Assembly (NCBI GenBank): GCA_040391605.1
Contig: JBEBXK010000015.1
Span: 17,663 to 81,662, forward strand
Direction: 5' to 3'
Length of the DNA: 64,000 nt
Source: Vulgatibacter incomptus_A
GTDB taxonomy: Bacteria > Myxococcota > Myxococcia > Myxococcales > Vulgatibacteraceae
Shown here: piece by piece, positions 8,412 through 17,926 of the stretch
Layout of the letters: each line of letters starts with the position of its first letter
How positions within the stretch are numbered: the first letter of the stretch is position 1
Program-made: the position numbers and the translations under genes
The notes under the pieces: model-generated
What the model saw: only the letters and a program-made list of their open reading frames with translations
What the model was told of the DNA's origin: nothing
The model's database searches: none

Positions 8412-10250
8412 CTACCATCCACACTGCTGGCCGCGGTTCTGCTCGGTCAGCCAGGTCTGCAGTGGCTCGAAGTAATCGAGGATGGCGCTGGCGTCCATCT
8501 CGCGATGGCCGGTGATCGCCTCCATCGCGTCGGGCCAGGGCTTGCTGGCGCCGAGGGCGAGCATCGCCCGCAGCTTCTCGCCAGCGGCCTCGCTCCCGTA
8601 GATCGAGCAGGAAGCCAGCGGCCCCTCATGGCCCGCCGCCTCGCAGAGCGCCTTGTGGAACTGGAACTGCAGCACGTGGGCGAGGAAGTAGCGGGTGTAG
8701 GGGACGTTCGCGGGGATGTGGTACTTCGCGCCCGGATCGAAGTCCGCCTCGGTGCGGGCCACCGGCGCGGCGACGCCCTGGTAACGCTCCTTCAGATCCC
8801 ACCAGCTCTGGTTGTACGACTGCGGCGTGGTCTTCCCGCTGAAGACGTCCCAACGCCATTGGTCGATCATCTTCCCGAAGGGGAGGAAGACGATCTTGCT
8901 CAGCGCCTGCTTCATCTGGACGTTGATCAACCCCTTCTGATCCGAAGGCAGCCGGCTGATCAGCCCCAGCTTCTTCAGGTAATCCGGCGTGATCGAGAGC
9001 GCGATGGCGTCGCCGATCGCCTCGTGGAAGCCGTCGTTGGCACCGCTCTGGAAGAGCACTGGCAGCGTGTCGTACTGCTGGTAATAGTAGTTATGACCCA
9101 ACTCGTGGTGGATCGTGATCAGATCCTCCTCCGTGGGCCGGATGCACATCTTGATGCGGACGTCGCCTGCCGAGGTGATGTCCCATGCGCTGGCGTGACA
9201 GACCACGTCTCGATCCTGGGGCTGCACCAGCATCGAGCGGGTCCAGAAGGTCTCGGGCAGCGGCTCGAGGCCCAACGAGGTGAAGAAGGACTCGCCCAGC
9301 TTCGCCATCTTCAGCGCGTCGTACTTCTGCCGCTTCAGCGCCGCGTCCACGTCCAGGCTCACCGCGCCCTTGTACGGCTCCACCAGCGGATAGATGCTGG
9401 TCCACTCCTGCGCCCACATATTGCCGAGGAGGTGCGCCGGGATCGGGCCCCGGGCCGGGACCCGCTCCTTGCCGTACCTCTTCACGAGCTGGCTGCGGAC
9501 GTAGCAGTGGAGCTCGTCGTAGAGCGGCTTCACCTGCCCCCACAGCCTCTCGGTCTCCGCCTCGAAGTCCGCCGCGCTCATGTCGTAGCCGGACTTCCAC
9601 AGCTCGCCCAGATCCTCGAAGCCCAGCTCACGGGCGCCTGTGTTCGCCAACTCCACCTGGCGTGCATAGAGCGGCCTCATCTCGCGGGAGATCGAGTGCC
9701 AGCCCACCCACGCGTCCAGGAGCTCCTCGTATTTGCGGCTGCTGGAGAGCGTCGCGGAGAGCTCGCCGAGATCCCTACACTTGGTGTTGCCATCGGGACC
9801 ACACCACTTGCCCTTGCCGTAGATCCCCTCGAGCTTCGCCGCCAGCCCCGCCAGCTCGCTGCGCGCTGCAGGATCCGCCGGCGCTGGCAGCGCCGAGGAG
9901 AGGCGCAGCAGGTGGAGCAGACGGCCGGTGGTCTCGTCCACCTCCACGCCGTCGAAGCGGCGGGAGTCGGCGATGGCCTGGGAGAGGTAGGCCATCAGCT
10001 CCTCGTTCGCCCAGGCAGCGAGGTTCTCGGAGTCGTCCGTGATGTAGGTGCTCTTCACCCACTCCGCGGTGGCGACCCGGGTGTAGATCTGCTTGAGCTC
10101 GGCGTCGACCCTGGCCACGAAGGCCTGTGCGTCGGCGGCGGTGGGCCCCGGGGGCGACGCCTCGACCTCGGCGACGGGGGCGGGCGCCGTGGCGCAGGCA
10201 GCGAGGGAGAGCGCGAGCGCGAGACTCGGAATCAGCTTGTAGAGGTTCAT
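8412..10250 (-). CDS. M2-family zinc peptidase lipoprotein (peptidyl-dipeptidase A-like)
   Basis: A 612-residue peptidase of the angiotensin-converting-enzyme family (M2). The zinc-binding HELGH is at residues 382-386 and the third ligand Glu410 lies in GFHEAIGD, exactly as in ACE. The C-terminal AANVPYTRYF-like segment (PANVPYTRYFLA) is also family-typical. The N-terminus is a lipoprotein signal with lipobox LAAC and Cys19, so the enzyme should be anchored in the outer or inner membrane facing the periplasm or outside. It would release C-terminal dipeptides from peptides. It is a monocistronic gene between the GMC operon and the acyl-CoA dehydrogenase, with 264 bases of non-coding sequence downstream. 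Confidence 0.95.
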   Translation of the reverse strand: MNLYKLIPSLALALSLAACATAPAPVAEVEASPPGPTAADAQAFVARVDAELKQIYTRVATAEWVKSTYITDDSENLAAWANEELMAYLSQAIADSRRFDGVEVDETTGRLLHLLRLSSALPAPADPAARSELAGLAAKLEGIYGKGKWCGPDGNTKCRDLGELSATLSSSRKYEELLDAWVGWHSISREMRPLYARQVELANTGARELGFEDLGELWKSGYDMSAADFEAETERLWGQVKPLYDELHCYVRSQLVKRYGKERVPARGPIPAHLLGNMWAQEWTSIYPLVEPYKGAVSLDVDAALKRQKYDALKMAKLGESFFTSLGLEPLPETFWTRSMLVQPQDRDVVCHASAWDITSAGDVRIKMCIRPTEEDLITIHHELGHNYYYQQYDTLPVLFQSGANDGFHEAIGDAIALSITPDYLKKLGLISRLPSDQKGLINVQMKQALSKIVFLPFGKMIDQWRWDVFSGKTTPQSYNQSWWDLKERYQGVAAPVARTEADFDPGAKYHIPANVPYTRYFLAHVLQFQFHKALCEAAGHEGPLASCSIYGSEAAGEKLRAMLALGASKPWPDAMEAITGHREMDASAILDYFEPLQTWLTEQNRGQQCGW

Positions 10251-10319
10251 GGGCGCGCATCCTATTCCAATTGGGGCGCACCGAAAAACCCTCTTTCTTT
10301 ACCTGCCGCCGCTCCTCGC

Positions 10320-12257
10320 TCAGCCGTAGGGCGCGGGAGGCGGGGGGCCGCTCGCTTCGTCCTCCTCGTACTCCGCTCCGGAGGCCTTGGCCACTCGACG
10401 CTCCCGCCCGTCCGGCCGCAGATCGTCCACCGAGAGGCCCAGGCCCATGATCCCCCGCTCCAACCACTCGTAGCGTCCGTCCAGCACGTGGCCGCCCACC
10501 CGATTCTCGATGGCGTCCTGGTTGAACCAGAGGTCCACGAAGGTCCGGCGGATCTTCATCCGATGCGTGCGGCAGAAGAGATCCGCCAGCTCCTGGGCGT
10601 CCCTCGCCGACGGATGGCCCTGCGCCGCCATCTGCTGGGCGTGGCAGATCGTCGCCGCCATCGCGAAGAGATCCATCGCGATGTCCACCACCCGGAAGAG
10701 GAAGAGCTCCTTATGCTGCATCTTCCCGCGGTAGAGCATCATCCCGTGGAAGGTGGCGCGGGCGAGCTTCCGGCTCGAGCGCTCCACGAAGCGCAGGTGC
10801 CGGGCCAACCGACCGAAGTCGTCGTACTTCGGCCACCGCCCCCAGCCGAGCCAGCGGGTGGGGTACCAGCGACTGTAGAACGACGCGATCTTCGGGATCG
10901 CCGCGAGCTTGTCCCGGCGCCCCGCCTTGCCGTAGACCAGCGGCCCTGCCACCTTCAGATGCCGGTCCACCGCCTCCCGGGCCATGAAGAGGTGCATGAT
11001 CTCGCTGGATCCCTCGAAGATCAGGTTGATCCGCGAGTCGCGCATGATCCGCTCCACCGCCACCGGCGCCTCGCCTCGGGCCGCCAGCGACTCCTCGGTC
11101 TCGTAGCCCCTGCCTCCGCGGATCTGCAGCGTATCGTCGATCATCTCCCACGCACGGACGGTGTTCCACTCCTTCGCCGCCGCGGCCTCCAGGCGAATGT
11201 CATAGCCGGGCCTCGACGCCAGATCGTCCGCCAGCAGGTGCACCGACTCCATCGCGAAGGTCGTCGCCGCCATCTGGGCGATCATCCGCGTCACCGCCTC
11301 ATGCCGCCCGATCGAGTCGCCCCACTGCACGCGAGCTACCCCCCACTTCCGGCAGATCTCCAGGCATTGCTTCGCCATCCCCGAGGTGGCCGCCGGGAGG
11401 GTGAGCCTGCCGGTGTTCAGGGTCGTCAGCGCGATCCGGAGGCCGTGGCCCTCCTTGCCGATCAGGTTCTCCCGAGGTACCCGCACGCCGTGGAAGCTCA
11501 CCACGCCGTTGGCCAGCGCCCGCAGCCCCATGAAGTGGCAGCGATGCGGGATCTCCACGCCCTCCCAATCCGTCTCCACGATGAACGCGCTGATCTTGTC
11601 CGTCTCCGGGTTGCGCGCCATCACCACCAGCAGCTTCGCCAGGGTGCCGTTGGTGCACCAGAGCTTCTCCCCGTCGAGGATGAACGCCCGCCCATCCTCG
11701 GTGGGCCGCGCGGTCGTCGAGAGGCTCGCGGGATCCGAGCCCACCGCCGGCTCCGTGAGGGCGAAGGCCGAGATCTCCCCCCTCGCGCAGCGTGGGAGGA
11801 ACTCGCGCCTCTGCTCCTCTGTGCCAAAGAGCATCACCGGCTGTGGCACGCCGATCGACTGATGCGCCGAGAGCAACGCCACCACGTTGCCGTCGTAGCT
11901 CCCTGCCAGCTCCATCACCTTCCCGTACTCGCGTTGCGTCAGCCCCAGACCACCGTAGGCCTCCGGGATCTTCATCCCGAACGCCCCCAGCTTCGCCAGC
12001 CCCTCCAGCACATGCGCCGGATACTCGCCCGTGCGGTCGATCTCCACCGGATCGACCTCCTCCCGGAGGAAGCGCTCCATCGCGTCGTAGAAGTCGCTGA
12101 ACTTCTGGCGGACCGCCATCTGCTCCGGAAAGGGATGGATCAGGTCGAGGCGGAAGTCGCCAAGAAAGAGGTCGCGCAGGAAACTATGCGACTGCCACTT
12201 CTCCTCGCGCGACGCCTCGGCCACTTCCAGGGACTTTGTGCGATCATGGCGTTCCAT
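10320..12257 (-). CDS. Long acyl-CoA dehydrogenase family protein (VLCAD/ACAD9-like)
   Basis: A 645-residue acyl-CoA dehydrogenase. The catalytic domain occupies roughly residues 70-440, with SAFALTEPAVGSDPAS and the IFEGSSEIMHLF C-terminal signature; a further 200 or so mostly helical residues follow, as in very-long-chain enzymes. The extension contains KMQHKELFLFRVVDIAMDLF. The N-terminal 50 residues are charged. It is probably the first step of beta-oxidation of long-chain substrates, with electrons passed to ETF. The start is the ATG at 12257. It is divergent from the nicotinamidase-fold gene, with about 215 bases between them to hold both promoters. Confidence 0.92.
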   Translation of the reverse strand: MERHDRTKSLEVAEASREEKWQSHSFLRDLFLGDFRLDLIHPFPEQMAVRQKFSDFYDAMERFLREEVDPVEIDRTGEYPAHVLEGLAKLGAFGMKIPEAYGGLGLTQREYGKVMELAGSYDGNVVALLSAHQSIGVPQPVMLFGTEEQRREFLPRCARGEISAFALTEPAVGSDPASLSTTARPTEDGRAFILDGEKLWCTNGTLAKLLVVMARNPETDKISAFIVETDWEGVEIPHRCHFMGLRALANGVVSFHGVRVPRENLIGKEGHGLRIALTTLNTGRLTLPAATSGMAKQCLEICRKWGVARVQWGDSIGRHEAVTRMIAQMAATTFAMESVHLLADDLASRPGYDIRLEAAAAKEWNTVRAWEMIDDTLQIRGGRGYETEESLAARGEAPVAVERIMRDSRINLIFEGSSEIMHLFMAREAVDRHLKVAGPLVYGKAGRRDKLAAIPKIASFYSRWYPTRWLGWGRWPKYDDFGRLARHLRFVERSSRKLARATFHGMMLYRGKMQHKELFLFRVVDIAMDLFAMAATICHAQQMAAQGHPSARDAQELADLFCRTHRMKIRRTFVDLWFNQDAIENRVGGHVLDGRYEWLERGIMGLGLSVDDLRPDGRERRVAKASGAEYEEDEASGPPPPAPYG

Positions 12258-12472
12258 GACCTAGAGGTGCGGCGCGCCGAGGTGATTGGCAGGCGCCAGG
12301 TGGGCATCGGCCCGCTCGCCTGCCTCCCTTCCTGGCGGCGGCGGCACCCGAGACGAGAGGACGAGGGTTGGCCGATCGCGGCAAGAGCGTGCGCACGAGA
12401 TCCCCGGACAGGGGGCCTCCGGTGGCGCCCGGCACATCGCCCCCGTCATCCTATGGGCCTCGGGGGAGGCGC

Positions 12473-13078
12473 ATGCGCAAAGCCTTGTTGATCGTGGGCG
12501 TCCAGAACGACCGCTGCGCCGGCGGCGCCAAAGAGGTCCCGGGCGCCGATCGGGTCGCCGGCCCGCTCTCCGCCCTGGGGAGCGCCATCGACCACGCCGG
12601 CGATCTCGTCGTCGCCGCCAGGGAGTGGCACGCCGAGTCCAGCCCCTGGTTCCGCCGCCAGGGCGGCCACCACGAGCCCTATTGCGTCGGCGGGACCCGC
12701 GGCGCCGCCTTCCATCCCAGGCTCCACCTCGGCCGCCGCACCCGCCAGGTCTTCCGCACCGACGATCCCGACGAGAACGGCGCCTCCGCCTTCCACGCCA
12801 TCGATCGCAAGGGCGCTCCCCTCGCCGACCTCCTCCGTGAATCCGATGTCGAAGAGATCTTCCTCGGCGGCATGCCCCTCGAGCAGACCATCCGCGCTAC
12901 CGCCATGGACGCCATGCGCCGCGGCTTCCGCGTCACCGTCATCCAGGACTGCGTCGCCGCCCGCGACCCCGCCGCCGGCCGCGAGATCCTCTTCTCCCTC
13001 CGCCTCGCCGGCGCCCGCATCACCAGCAGCGGCGAGGCCATCCTCTCCCTCTATTGGAGCGGCGAAGCCCAACTCTGA
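12473..13078 (+). CDS. Nicotinamidase-fold protein lacking catalytic residues (pseudoenzyme)
   Basis: A 201-residue isochorismatase/nicotinamidase-fold protein. The sequence follows PncA closely (QND at 11-13, AREWHAES at 49-56, ATAMDA at 142-147), but the catalytic triad is gone: the Asp of VDxQND is Gly9, the Lys position is Arg95, and the nucleophile Cys before xxATAxDA is Thr139. One metal ligand has changed from Asp to Glu51, while His53 remains. It therefore cannot use the known amidase mechanism; a regulatory or binding role is possible. The start ATG has GGGGGAGG just upstream. The stop codon is embedded in a 55-base repeat that recurs at 58.4 kb. Confidence 0.85.
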   Translation: MRKALLIVGVQNDRCAGGAKEVPGADRVAGPLSALGSAIDHAGDLVVAAREWHAESSPWFRRQGGHHEPYCVGGTRGAAFHPRLHLGRRTRQVFRTDDPDENGASAFHAIDRKGAPLADLLRESDVEEIFLGGMPLEQTIRATAMDAMRRGFRVTVIQDCVAARDPAAGREILFSLRLAGARITSSGEAILSLYWSGEAQL

Positions 13079-13129
13079 CAGGGCGTCCGGCAACCTGCTG
13101 CGCACCCCGCCTGCTTCGTTAGACCTGCG
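13075..13129. repeat. Dispersed 55-base repeat, copy 1
   Basis: A 55-base segment that begins at the last codons of the nicotinamidase-fold gene and is closely matched at 58383-58437, where it again spans a stop codon (TGA) in the same orientation. The last 30 bases (from CTGCTGCGCACCCCGCCTGC to ACCTGCG) differ at only two positions. The function is unknown. Confidence 0.8.
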
Positions 13130-13135
13130 GCAAGC

Positions 13136-14599
13136 TCAGCTCGCTTGTGCCGGTAGCGAACGCCGCCGGTGGGCGCGCCAGAGGAGCGGCGCGGCGACGG
13201 TGGGGGCCATGACGCCCAGGGCGGTGACGGCGACCTCGAGGGGGCCCTCGATCCGGGGGGCGTTGAAGGCGAGGGCCTGGAGCCAGGTGAGGGCGGCGTC
13301 GAGCGTGACGGCGGAGGCGAGGAGCGCCCCCAGCCACGGGCGCCACCGGCGGGCCAGGGAGAAGAGGCCCGCGCAGAGGATGAGATCGAAGCCGACCCAG
13401 CTCCACTTTACGAGGGGGCTGGGGAACCAATGAGACGAGCGGGCGAGCGCGAGCGCGGCGGTCCAGGGCACGAGGAGCACGGCCAGGCCCTGGATCACCA
13501 GGGTGGGGACGCGGAGGAGAGTCAGCGCGCCGAAGCGCAGGAGCCCACCCCGGGCGAAGGCGGCGAGGGAATCCACGAGGGCGGAGATCTTCTGAAGCGA
13601 CTCACGAGCTCCTGAGAGCCGGGCGCAAGGAGGCGAAGAGCGTGAGTGCGTGGCCATCGGATGCGGCGAGGGCCACGCCAGGAAGATCGGCTCCCAGCGC
13701 TGGGGGCGGAGGCGGGCCTTGAAGCGGCGGATGCCACCGAAGTCGTAGAGGCTCCGGCCGAGTCGACCGGCGGCGCGCAGCCAGCCGCTCACACCGGCGA
13801 GGGGCGCCAGCCCTAGGGTCACATAAGGGCAGCCCTCTTCGGCCACCGACCGCATCGAGGCGTCCACCAGGAGCTCGGCCGTGCCGTTGGGCGCATGGGG
13901 ATCACGCAGGAGGTCTTCGAAGAACCAACCGTCCCTGGCATAGATCGGGATGGCTGCGAGGAAGCCGACCACCGCCCCCCCTCGCTCCGCGACGAAATAG
14001 CGTCGCTCGGCGCCGAAGGGAAAGGGATGGATCGCCACCAGAAAGCCCATCGGCGCCATCTGCCGCACGCGCATCCACCGCTCGATCAGCGCCTCCATCC
14101 CGCGACGGACCTCGCTGCCCGGATCTTCGACCTCCCACGGGGAGAGCAGCCGAACCCGCACCCCCTTCGCCCGCGACCGCCGGAGCTGCTCCCGCAGGTT
14201 GCGAGAGCCACGGAGGCTCTCCCCCCACGCCCCAGGATCCCAGCTCGGCTGTTCGCCGATCCGCAGCCTCGACAACGACGTCCGCTCGAGGAAGCGCGCC
14301 TCCACCGCAAAATACCGCACCCGTCTGCCCCGACGCGCCGCCTCCTCCTCGAAGCGCCGAGCCACCGACGCCAACCGCTCCTCCGCCGCGATCGGAGCGC
14401 CCGCCACCACCCACGCGCCACCCGTCTCGACGTAGGCGACGCAGGCCTCGTCCTCCTCGTCGAAAAAGTAGGAGAGGCCGGGCTCCAACGCCTGAAACGA
14501 GGTCGCGTTCCAGCCGTGCAGCCGCAAGAGCCCGAGCACCCTCGCGCGGGACGCCTCATCGCTCGCGAGCGCGGGATCGGCGGCGCCGGTCAGCATCAT
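13136..14599 (-). CDS. DUF2156 (phosphatidylglycerol lysyltransferase-like) membrane protein
   Basis: A 487-residue protein with an N-terminal DUF2156/LPG-synthase-C domain (about residues 15-315) built on two GNAT-like folds. Typical segments are YFFDEEDEACVAY, RNLREQLRRSRAKGVRV and the VTLGLAPLAG turn. The C-terminal 130 residues hold about four transmembrane helices. In MprF the order is reversed (flippase helices first), so this is a different arrangement. The family uses aminoacyl-tRNA or acyl donors to modify lipids; the substrate here is unknown. The start ATG at 14599 is followed in-frame by a second Met. It is convergent with the nicotinamidase-fold gene. Confidence 0.82.
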   Translation of the reverse strand: MMLTGAADPALASDEASRARVLGLLRLHGWNATSFQALEPGLSYFFDEEDEACVAYVETGGAWVVAGAPIAAEERLASVARRFEEEAARRGRRVRYFAVEARFLERTSLSRLRIGEQPSWDPGAWGESLRGSRNLREQLRRSRAKGVRVRLLSPWEVEDPGSEVRRGMEALIERWMRVRQMAPMGFLVAIHPFPFGAERRYFVAERGGAVVGFLAAIPIYARDGWFFEDLLRDPHAPNGTAELLVDASMRSVAEEGCPYVTLGLAPLAGVSGWLRAAGRLGRSLYDFGGIRRFKARLRPQRWEPIFLAWPSPHPMATHSRSSPPCARLSGARESLQKISALVDSLAAFARGGLLRFGALTLLRVPTLVIQGLAVLLVPWTAALALARSSHWFPSPLVKWSWVGFDLILCAGLFSLARRWRPWLGALLASAVTLDAALTWLQALAFNAPRIEGPLEVAVTALGVMAPTVAAPLLWRAHRRRSLPAQAS

Positions 14600-14746
14600 C
14601 GCGGACTCCTCTCACAGACGATATGCACGGGAAAGCCTGCTCTTGCCCCGTTTTCTCCGTACCGGGTCCCGAACCTGGCGCGACGTGCCCATCGCCGCGA
14701 AGCCGTTGTGTGGGTCGCCGCTCCGCCAGCCTGTGAAGGCGAGCCG

Positions 14747-15859
14747 TTACGAGTCGCCGAGGGAGGCGACGGCGCGCTGGAACTCTTCTTCGGTGATCCG
14801 GCCCGCGTCCAGCTCGGCGCGGAGGGCGCGGAGGCGGGATAGGGGGTCGCCGACGCGCTTGGACTCGACCTCGCGGCGGGCGACCTCGGCGGTCTCGCGG
14901 TAGGCCTGGCGCAGCTTCTCCGGATCGACCTGCATCCTGTGGCGAAACCAGATCCTGGCGGTCTCGCCCAACGCCACGGTGCCGGCGAAGGCGACGCCGC
15001 CGGAGAGCACGCTGCCGTAGCCTGGCACCAGCTTGAGGAGCTGCCGCGACGCCTGGCGCAGGGTCATGCCGGCGCCCAGGGTGGCGATGAGCTCCACCGC
15101 CCGGGCCCGGTTGATCTCGACGCCCATGAAGTGGCCGATGGCGACCACCATCGAGATCTGCAGCGGCATGAGCAGGGCCATGTCCGCGAAGGGGAGGGGG
15201 ATGGCGCCGATGGCGGCGGCGACGGTGGCCTTGGAGTAGACCAGCTTGCGGATCCTGCGATCCTTGAGGGCGAGGTCGCCCTGCTGCTGCCCGATGAAGG
15301 CGTCCTGCATCGCCTCCGGGAGGAGGTCGACGATCCGATCGATCAGCGCCTCGATGCCGACCCCCTTACGGGCGGAGACGAAGAGGAGCTCGCCGGCGGC
15401 GAGGCCGAGCTTCTCCCTGGCGCTGGCCTCGAACTCGTCGCGCTCCCTCGGCTCGAAGAGATCGACCTTGTTCACCACGGTGATGCGATGGGCGATCGAG
15501 GCCTCCAGGAGATGATGGAGGCGCACGTCGTCGGCGGAGATGGCGGACATGCCGTTGAGGACGTGGATCACCACGTGCTGCTCGTCCAGCGCCCCGCTCT
15601 TCGCGACCTCGTCCAGGGAGAAGCGCCCGGTGCCGAAGCCGGGCGTATCCGTGAGGTCGATGCCGAAGCGCTCCCGGGTCTGGGCGACCGTGGTCTCGTC
15701 GGTGCGCATGCTCACGGCGGCGACGTCGGCCCCGTAAATGGCGTTGAAGAGCGAGGACTTGCCGGCCTTGCCGAAGCCCGCGATGGCCACCTTGGGCTTC
15801 TGTGCAAACTTGCGCTTCACGTCTTCCACGATCCCATCGAGGGTCTCCTCCGAGATCAT
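14747..15859 (-). CDS. Era-like GTPase with DUF697 domain
   Basis: A 370-residue GTPase. G1 is GFGKAGKS at residues 28-35, G3 is DTPG at 71-74 and G4 is NKVD at 130-133. A hydrophobic DUF697 region follows (about residues 205-300), with membrane-interacting helices and the GVEINRARAVELIATLGAG segment. The C-terminus (RLRALRAELDAGRITEEEFQ) resembles a SHOCT motif. The start ATG overlaps the TGA of the upstream UbiB-like kinase gene by four bases, so the two are translationally coupled. GTPases of this kind associate with membranes; pairing with a UbiB kinase suggests a joint role in quinone or lipid handling, which is inference. Confidence 0.9.
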   Translation of the reverse strand: MISEETLDGIVEDVKRKFAQKPKVAIAGFGKAGKSSLFNAIYGADVAAVSMRTDETTVAQTRERFGIDLTDTPGFGTGRFSLDEVAKSGALDEQHVVIHVLNGMSAISADDVRLHHLLEASIAHRITVVNKVDLFEPRERDEFEASAREKLGLAAGELLFVSARKGVGIEALIDRIVDLLPEAMQDAFIGQQQGDLALKDRRIRKLVYSKATVAAAIGAIPLPFADMALLMPLQISMVVAIGHFMGVEINRARAVELIATLGAGMTLRQASRQLLKLVPGYGSVLSGGVAFAGTVALGETARIWFRHRMQVDPEKLRQAYRETAEVARREVESKRVGDPLSRLRALRAELDAGRITEEEFQRAVASLGDS

Positions 15860-17565
15860 TCGACTTCCCCCTGCCCGCCGCCGCCCCGCCCTCTCCCGCT
15901 GCGCCAGATCATCCGCAGGGTCAGGGCGAGGATCCCCAGCGAGAGGCCGTAGCCCAAGGTGGCGGGAGCGGCCAGGCCGAGGAGGGTGGGCCCCGGCGCC
16001 AGGAGGGCGACGCTCGAGGCGATGGCCAGTCCGAGGAAGAGCACGGCGAGGACGACGCGGTTGACGTGCTGCTCCCGCCTCGCGCGATCGATCGGGCCCA
16101 GCTCGCTCTGCTGCTTGAGCCGAAGCTTGCCGTCCTGCAGATCGGAGACGAGCTGGCCCACCACCACCGGCACCCGCCGCGCCGTATAGCGCAGCGCGGT
16201 GAGCTGATAAAAGAGCTCCTCCTGCAGCCTCTCGCGGCTGTAGAGCTCCCGGGCCATCCGCTGCACGTAGGGCAGCATCTCCTGCAGCGGATCGACCTCG
16301 GGGATGAGCTGCTTCGCCAGCCCCTGGGTGGTGATCACCGCCTTGAAGAAGAGCGTATAGCTCGGGGTCATCCGCACCCGATGGCGGAAGGCGATCTCCG
16401 TGAGCTGCCGGAGGAACTCCTCGATCTGAAGCTCGGCGACGTTGCGGCCCACCACCTGGCGCTCCATCAGCTCCTGCAGATCGCCCTCCCAGGTCGAGTA
16501 GTCGACGTGCTCACTTCGGGTAGAGAGCTCCCAATAGACCCTGGCGATGGTGCGGTAGTCGCGGCGTTGGATCGCGAAGAAGATCGTGACCAGGTTCTCG
16601 CGCATCTCTTCGGTGAGCCGGCCGACCATCCCGAAGTCGAGGAGGCCGAGCCGATCGCCCGAGAGGACCAGCACGTTGCCTGGGTGGAGATCGCCGTGGA
16701 AGATTCCATCCTCCAGGAGCATCTGGAAGGCGGTCTGCAGGTAGCGCTCGCCCACCGCCCGCATGTCGCAGCCGGCGGCGCGGGCCTGGCTGATCCGCAC
16801 CCCGTCCAGCCACTCCATGGTGAGGACGTGCTCGCTGGAGTGGCTGGCGAAGACCTCCGGGATCACCACGTGATCGTTGCCGGCGAAGTTGGCGTGGAAG
16901 CGCTCGAGGTGCGCCGCCTCGATCCGGAAGTCCGTCTCGTCCGCGATCGACTTGCGCAGCTCGCGGAGCACGCCCGGGACGTCGAGGAGCTTCACCTCCG
17001 GGAGCTGGCCCTCCGCCTGCCTGGCCAGGAATTGCAGGATCGAGAGGTCCGTGAAGATCTGCTCGCGGACCCCGGGCCGCTGCACCTTCACCGCCACCTC
17101 CTCCCCGGTGGGGAGCCGCGCGCGATGAACCTGCGCGATCGACGCCGTCGCCATCGGCTCCCGATCGAAGCGGGCGAAGAGCTCCAGCGGCGATTGCCCG
17201 AGCGACTCAGAGAGCTGCTGCTCGATCTCCTCGAAGGCGATCGGCCCCACGTCGTCCTGCAGCGATTGAAACGCCTCCGCGTACCCAGGCGGCAAGATAT
17301 CCCCTCGGGTCGAGAGCATCTGCCCCAGCTTCACGAACGTCGAACCGAGGTCACGAATCGCCGCCGCCACCCGCTCCGGCGTCGGCTTCAGATCCGCCTC
17401 GTCCGCCTTGCGAAAGTAGCCGATCCCCGGCACGTCGATCCGCGCCACCAACCAGCCAAAGCCATGCCGCGCCAAGATCTGCGCGATCTGCTGGAGCCTG
17501 CCCAGGTCCTTTGCGACCTGCCGGGCCCCCATCGCGGTGCGCGCTGCGGTTCGTACGATCGACAC
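15856..17565 (-). CDS. UbiB/ABC1-family atypical kinase
   Basis: A 569-residue ABC1/UbiB protein. The KxGQ-type N-helix (FVKLGQMLSTR), the Ala-rich loop AQVHRA, the catalytic loop HGDLHPGN (near residue 290) and the LLDFGMVGR metal-binding motif (near residue 308) are all present. Two hydrophobic helices at the C-terminus would anchor it to the membrane. The family supports ubiquinone biosynthesis or extraction. A GTG start at 17565 is preferred because GGGAG lies four bases upstream; a longer in-frame ATG at 17670 gives an unsupported low-complexity leader. It is coupled to the downstream GTPase gene. Confidence 0.92.
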   Translation of the reverse strand: MSIVRTAARTAMGARQVAKDLGRLQQIAQILARHGFGWLVARIDVPGIGYFRKADEADLKPTPERVAAAIRDLGSTFVKLGQMLSTRGDILPPGYAEAFQSLQDDVGPIAFEEIEQQLSESLGQSPLELFARFDREPMATASIAQVHRARLPTGEEVAVKVQRPGVREQIFTDLSILQFLARQAEGQLPEVKLLDVPGVLRELRKSIADETDFRIEAAHLERFHANFAGNDHVVIPEVFASHSSEHVLTMEWLDGVRISQARAAGCDMRAVGERYLQTAFQMLLEDGIFHGDLHPGNVLVLSGDRLGLLDFGMVGRLTEEMRENLVTIFFAIQRRDYRTIARVYWELSTRSEHVDYSTWEGDLQELMERQVVGRNVAELQIEEFLRQLTEIAFRHRVRMTPSYTLFFKAVITTQGLAKQLIPEVDPLQEMLPYVQRMARELYSRERLQEELFYQLTALRYTARRVPVVVGQLVSDLQDGKLRLKQQSELGPIDRARREQHVNRVVLAVLFLGLAIASSVALLAPGPTLLGLAAPATLGYGLSLGILALTLRMIWRSGRGRGGGGQGEVE

Positions 17566-17710
17566 GTGACTCCCAACACGCGAGAGAGCCCCGAACCTAC
17601 CGCGAACCCCAGGGCAGGTCGAGGAGCGATGCCCCGCCCCTCCCCTTCCCCCGCGCTCCGTCGCATCCACTCGGCCCTACGCCGGGCGCCCGGCGTCGGC
17701 CTTCGGGGCG

Positions 17711-17926
17711 CTATGGGTTGGGGACGTCCTCCTCGCCGAAGGACTTCCTCGCGCCACCTTCCGGGGTCGGCTCCTGGTAGCCCACCTCGCCCTCCCTGGG
17801 CTCGGCCCTGTGCGCCTTGCTCTTCTCCTCTTCCTTTCGGAGAAACTCGCGGCCCTTCTCGGCGATCTTCTCCCCTTTTTCGCGCAGCTTCTCCCCGAAG
17901 CTCGTGCCCTTCTCTACTTCTGCCAT
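17711..17926 (-). CDS. Small highly charged hypothetical protein
   Basis: A 71-residue hydrophilic protein, rich in Lys and Glu, beginning MAEVEKGTSFGEKLREKG. The first 45 residues look like a continuous amphipathic or coiled helix, followed by a Pro/Glu-rich tail ending in EEDVPNP. AAAGGAA lies nine bases upstream of the ATG, which supports the start. There are no membrane segments or cysteines. It lies 145 bases upstream of the UbiB gene on the same strand, but co-transcription cannot be shown. No family is recognised; the composition resembles small stress-associated proteins. Confidence 0.6.
   Translation of the reverse strand: MAEVEKGTSFGEKLREKGEKIAEKGREFLRKEEEKSKAHRAEPREGEVGYQEPTPEGGARKSFGEEDVPNP

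Noticed and set aside
8403..12491. A 1362-codon open frame on the plus strand
   Set aside because: It lies antisense to the M2 peptidase and the long acyl-CoA dehydrogenase, is extremely rich in Arg, Leu, His and Pro, and has no motif; a GC-skew shadow.
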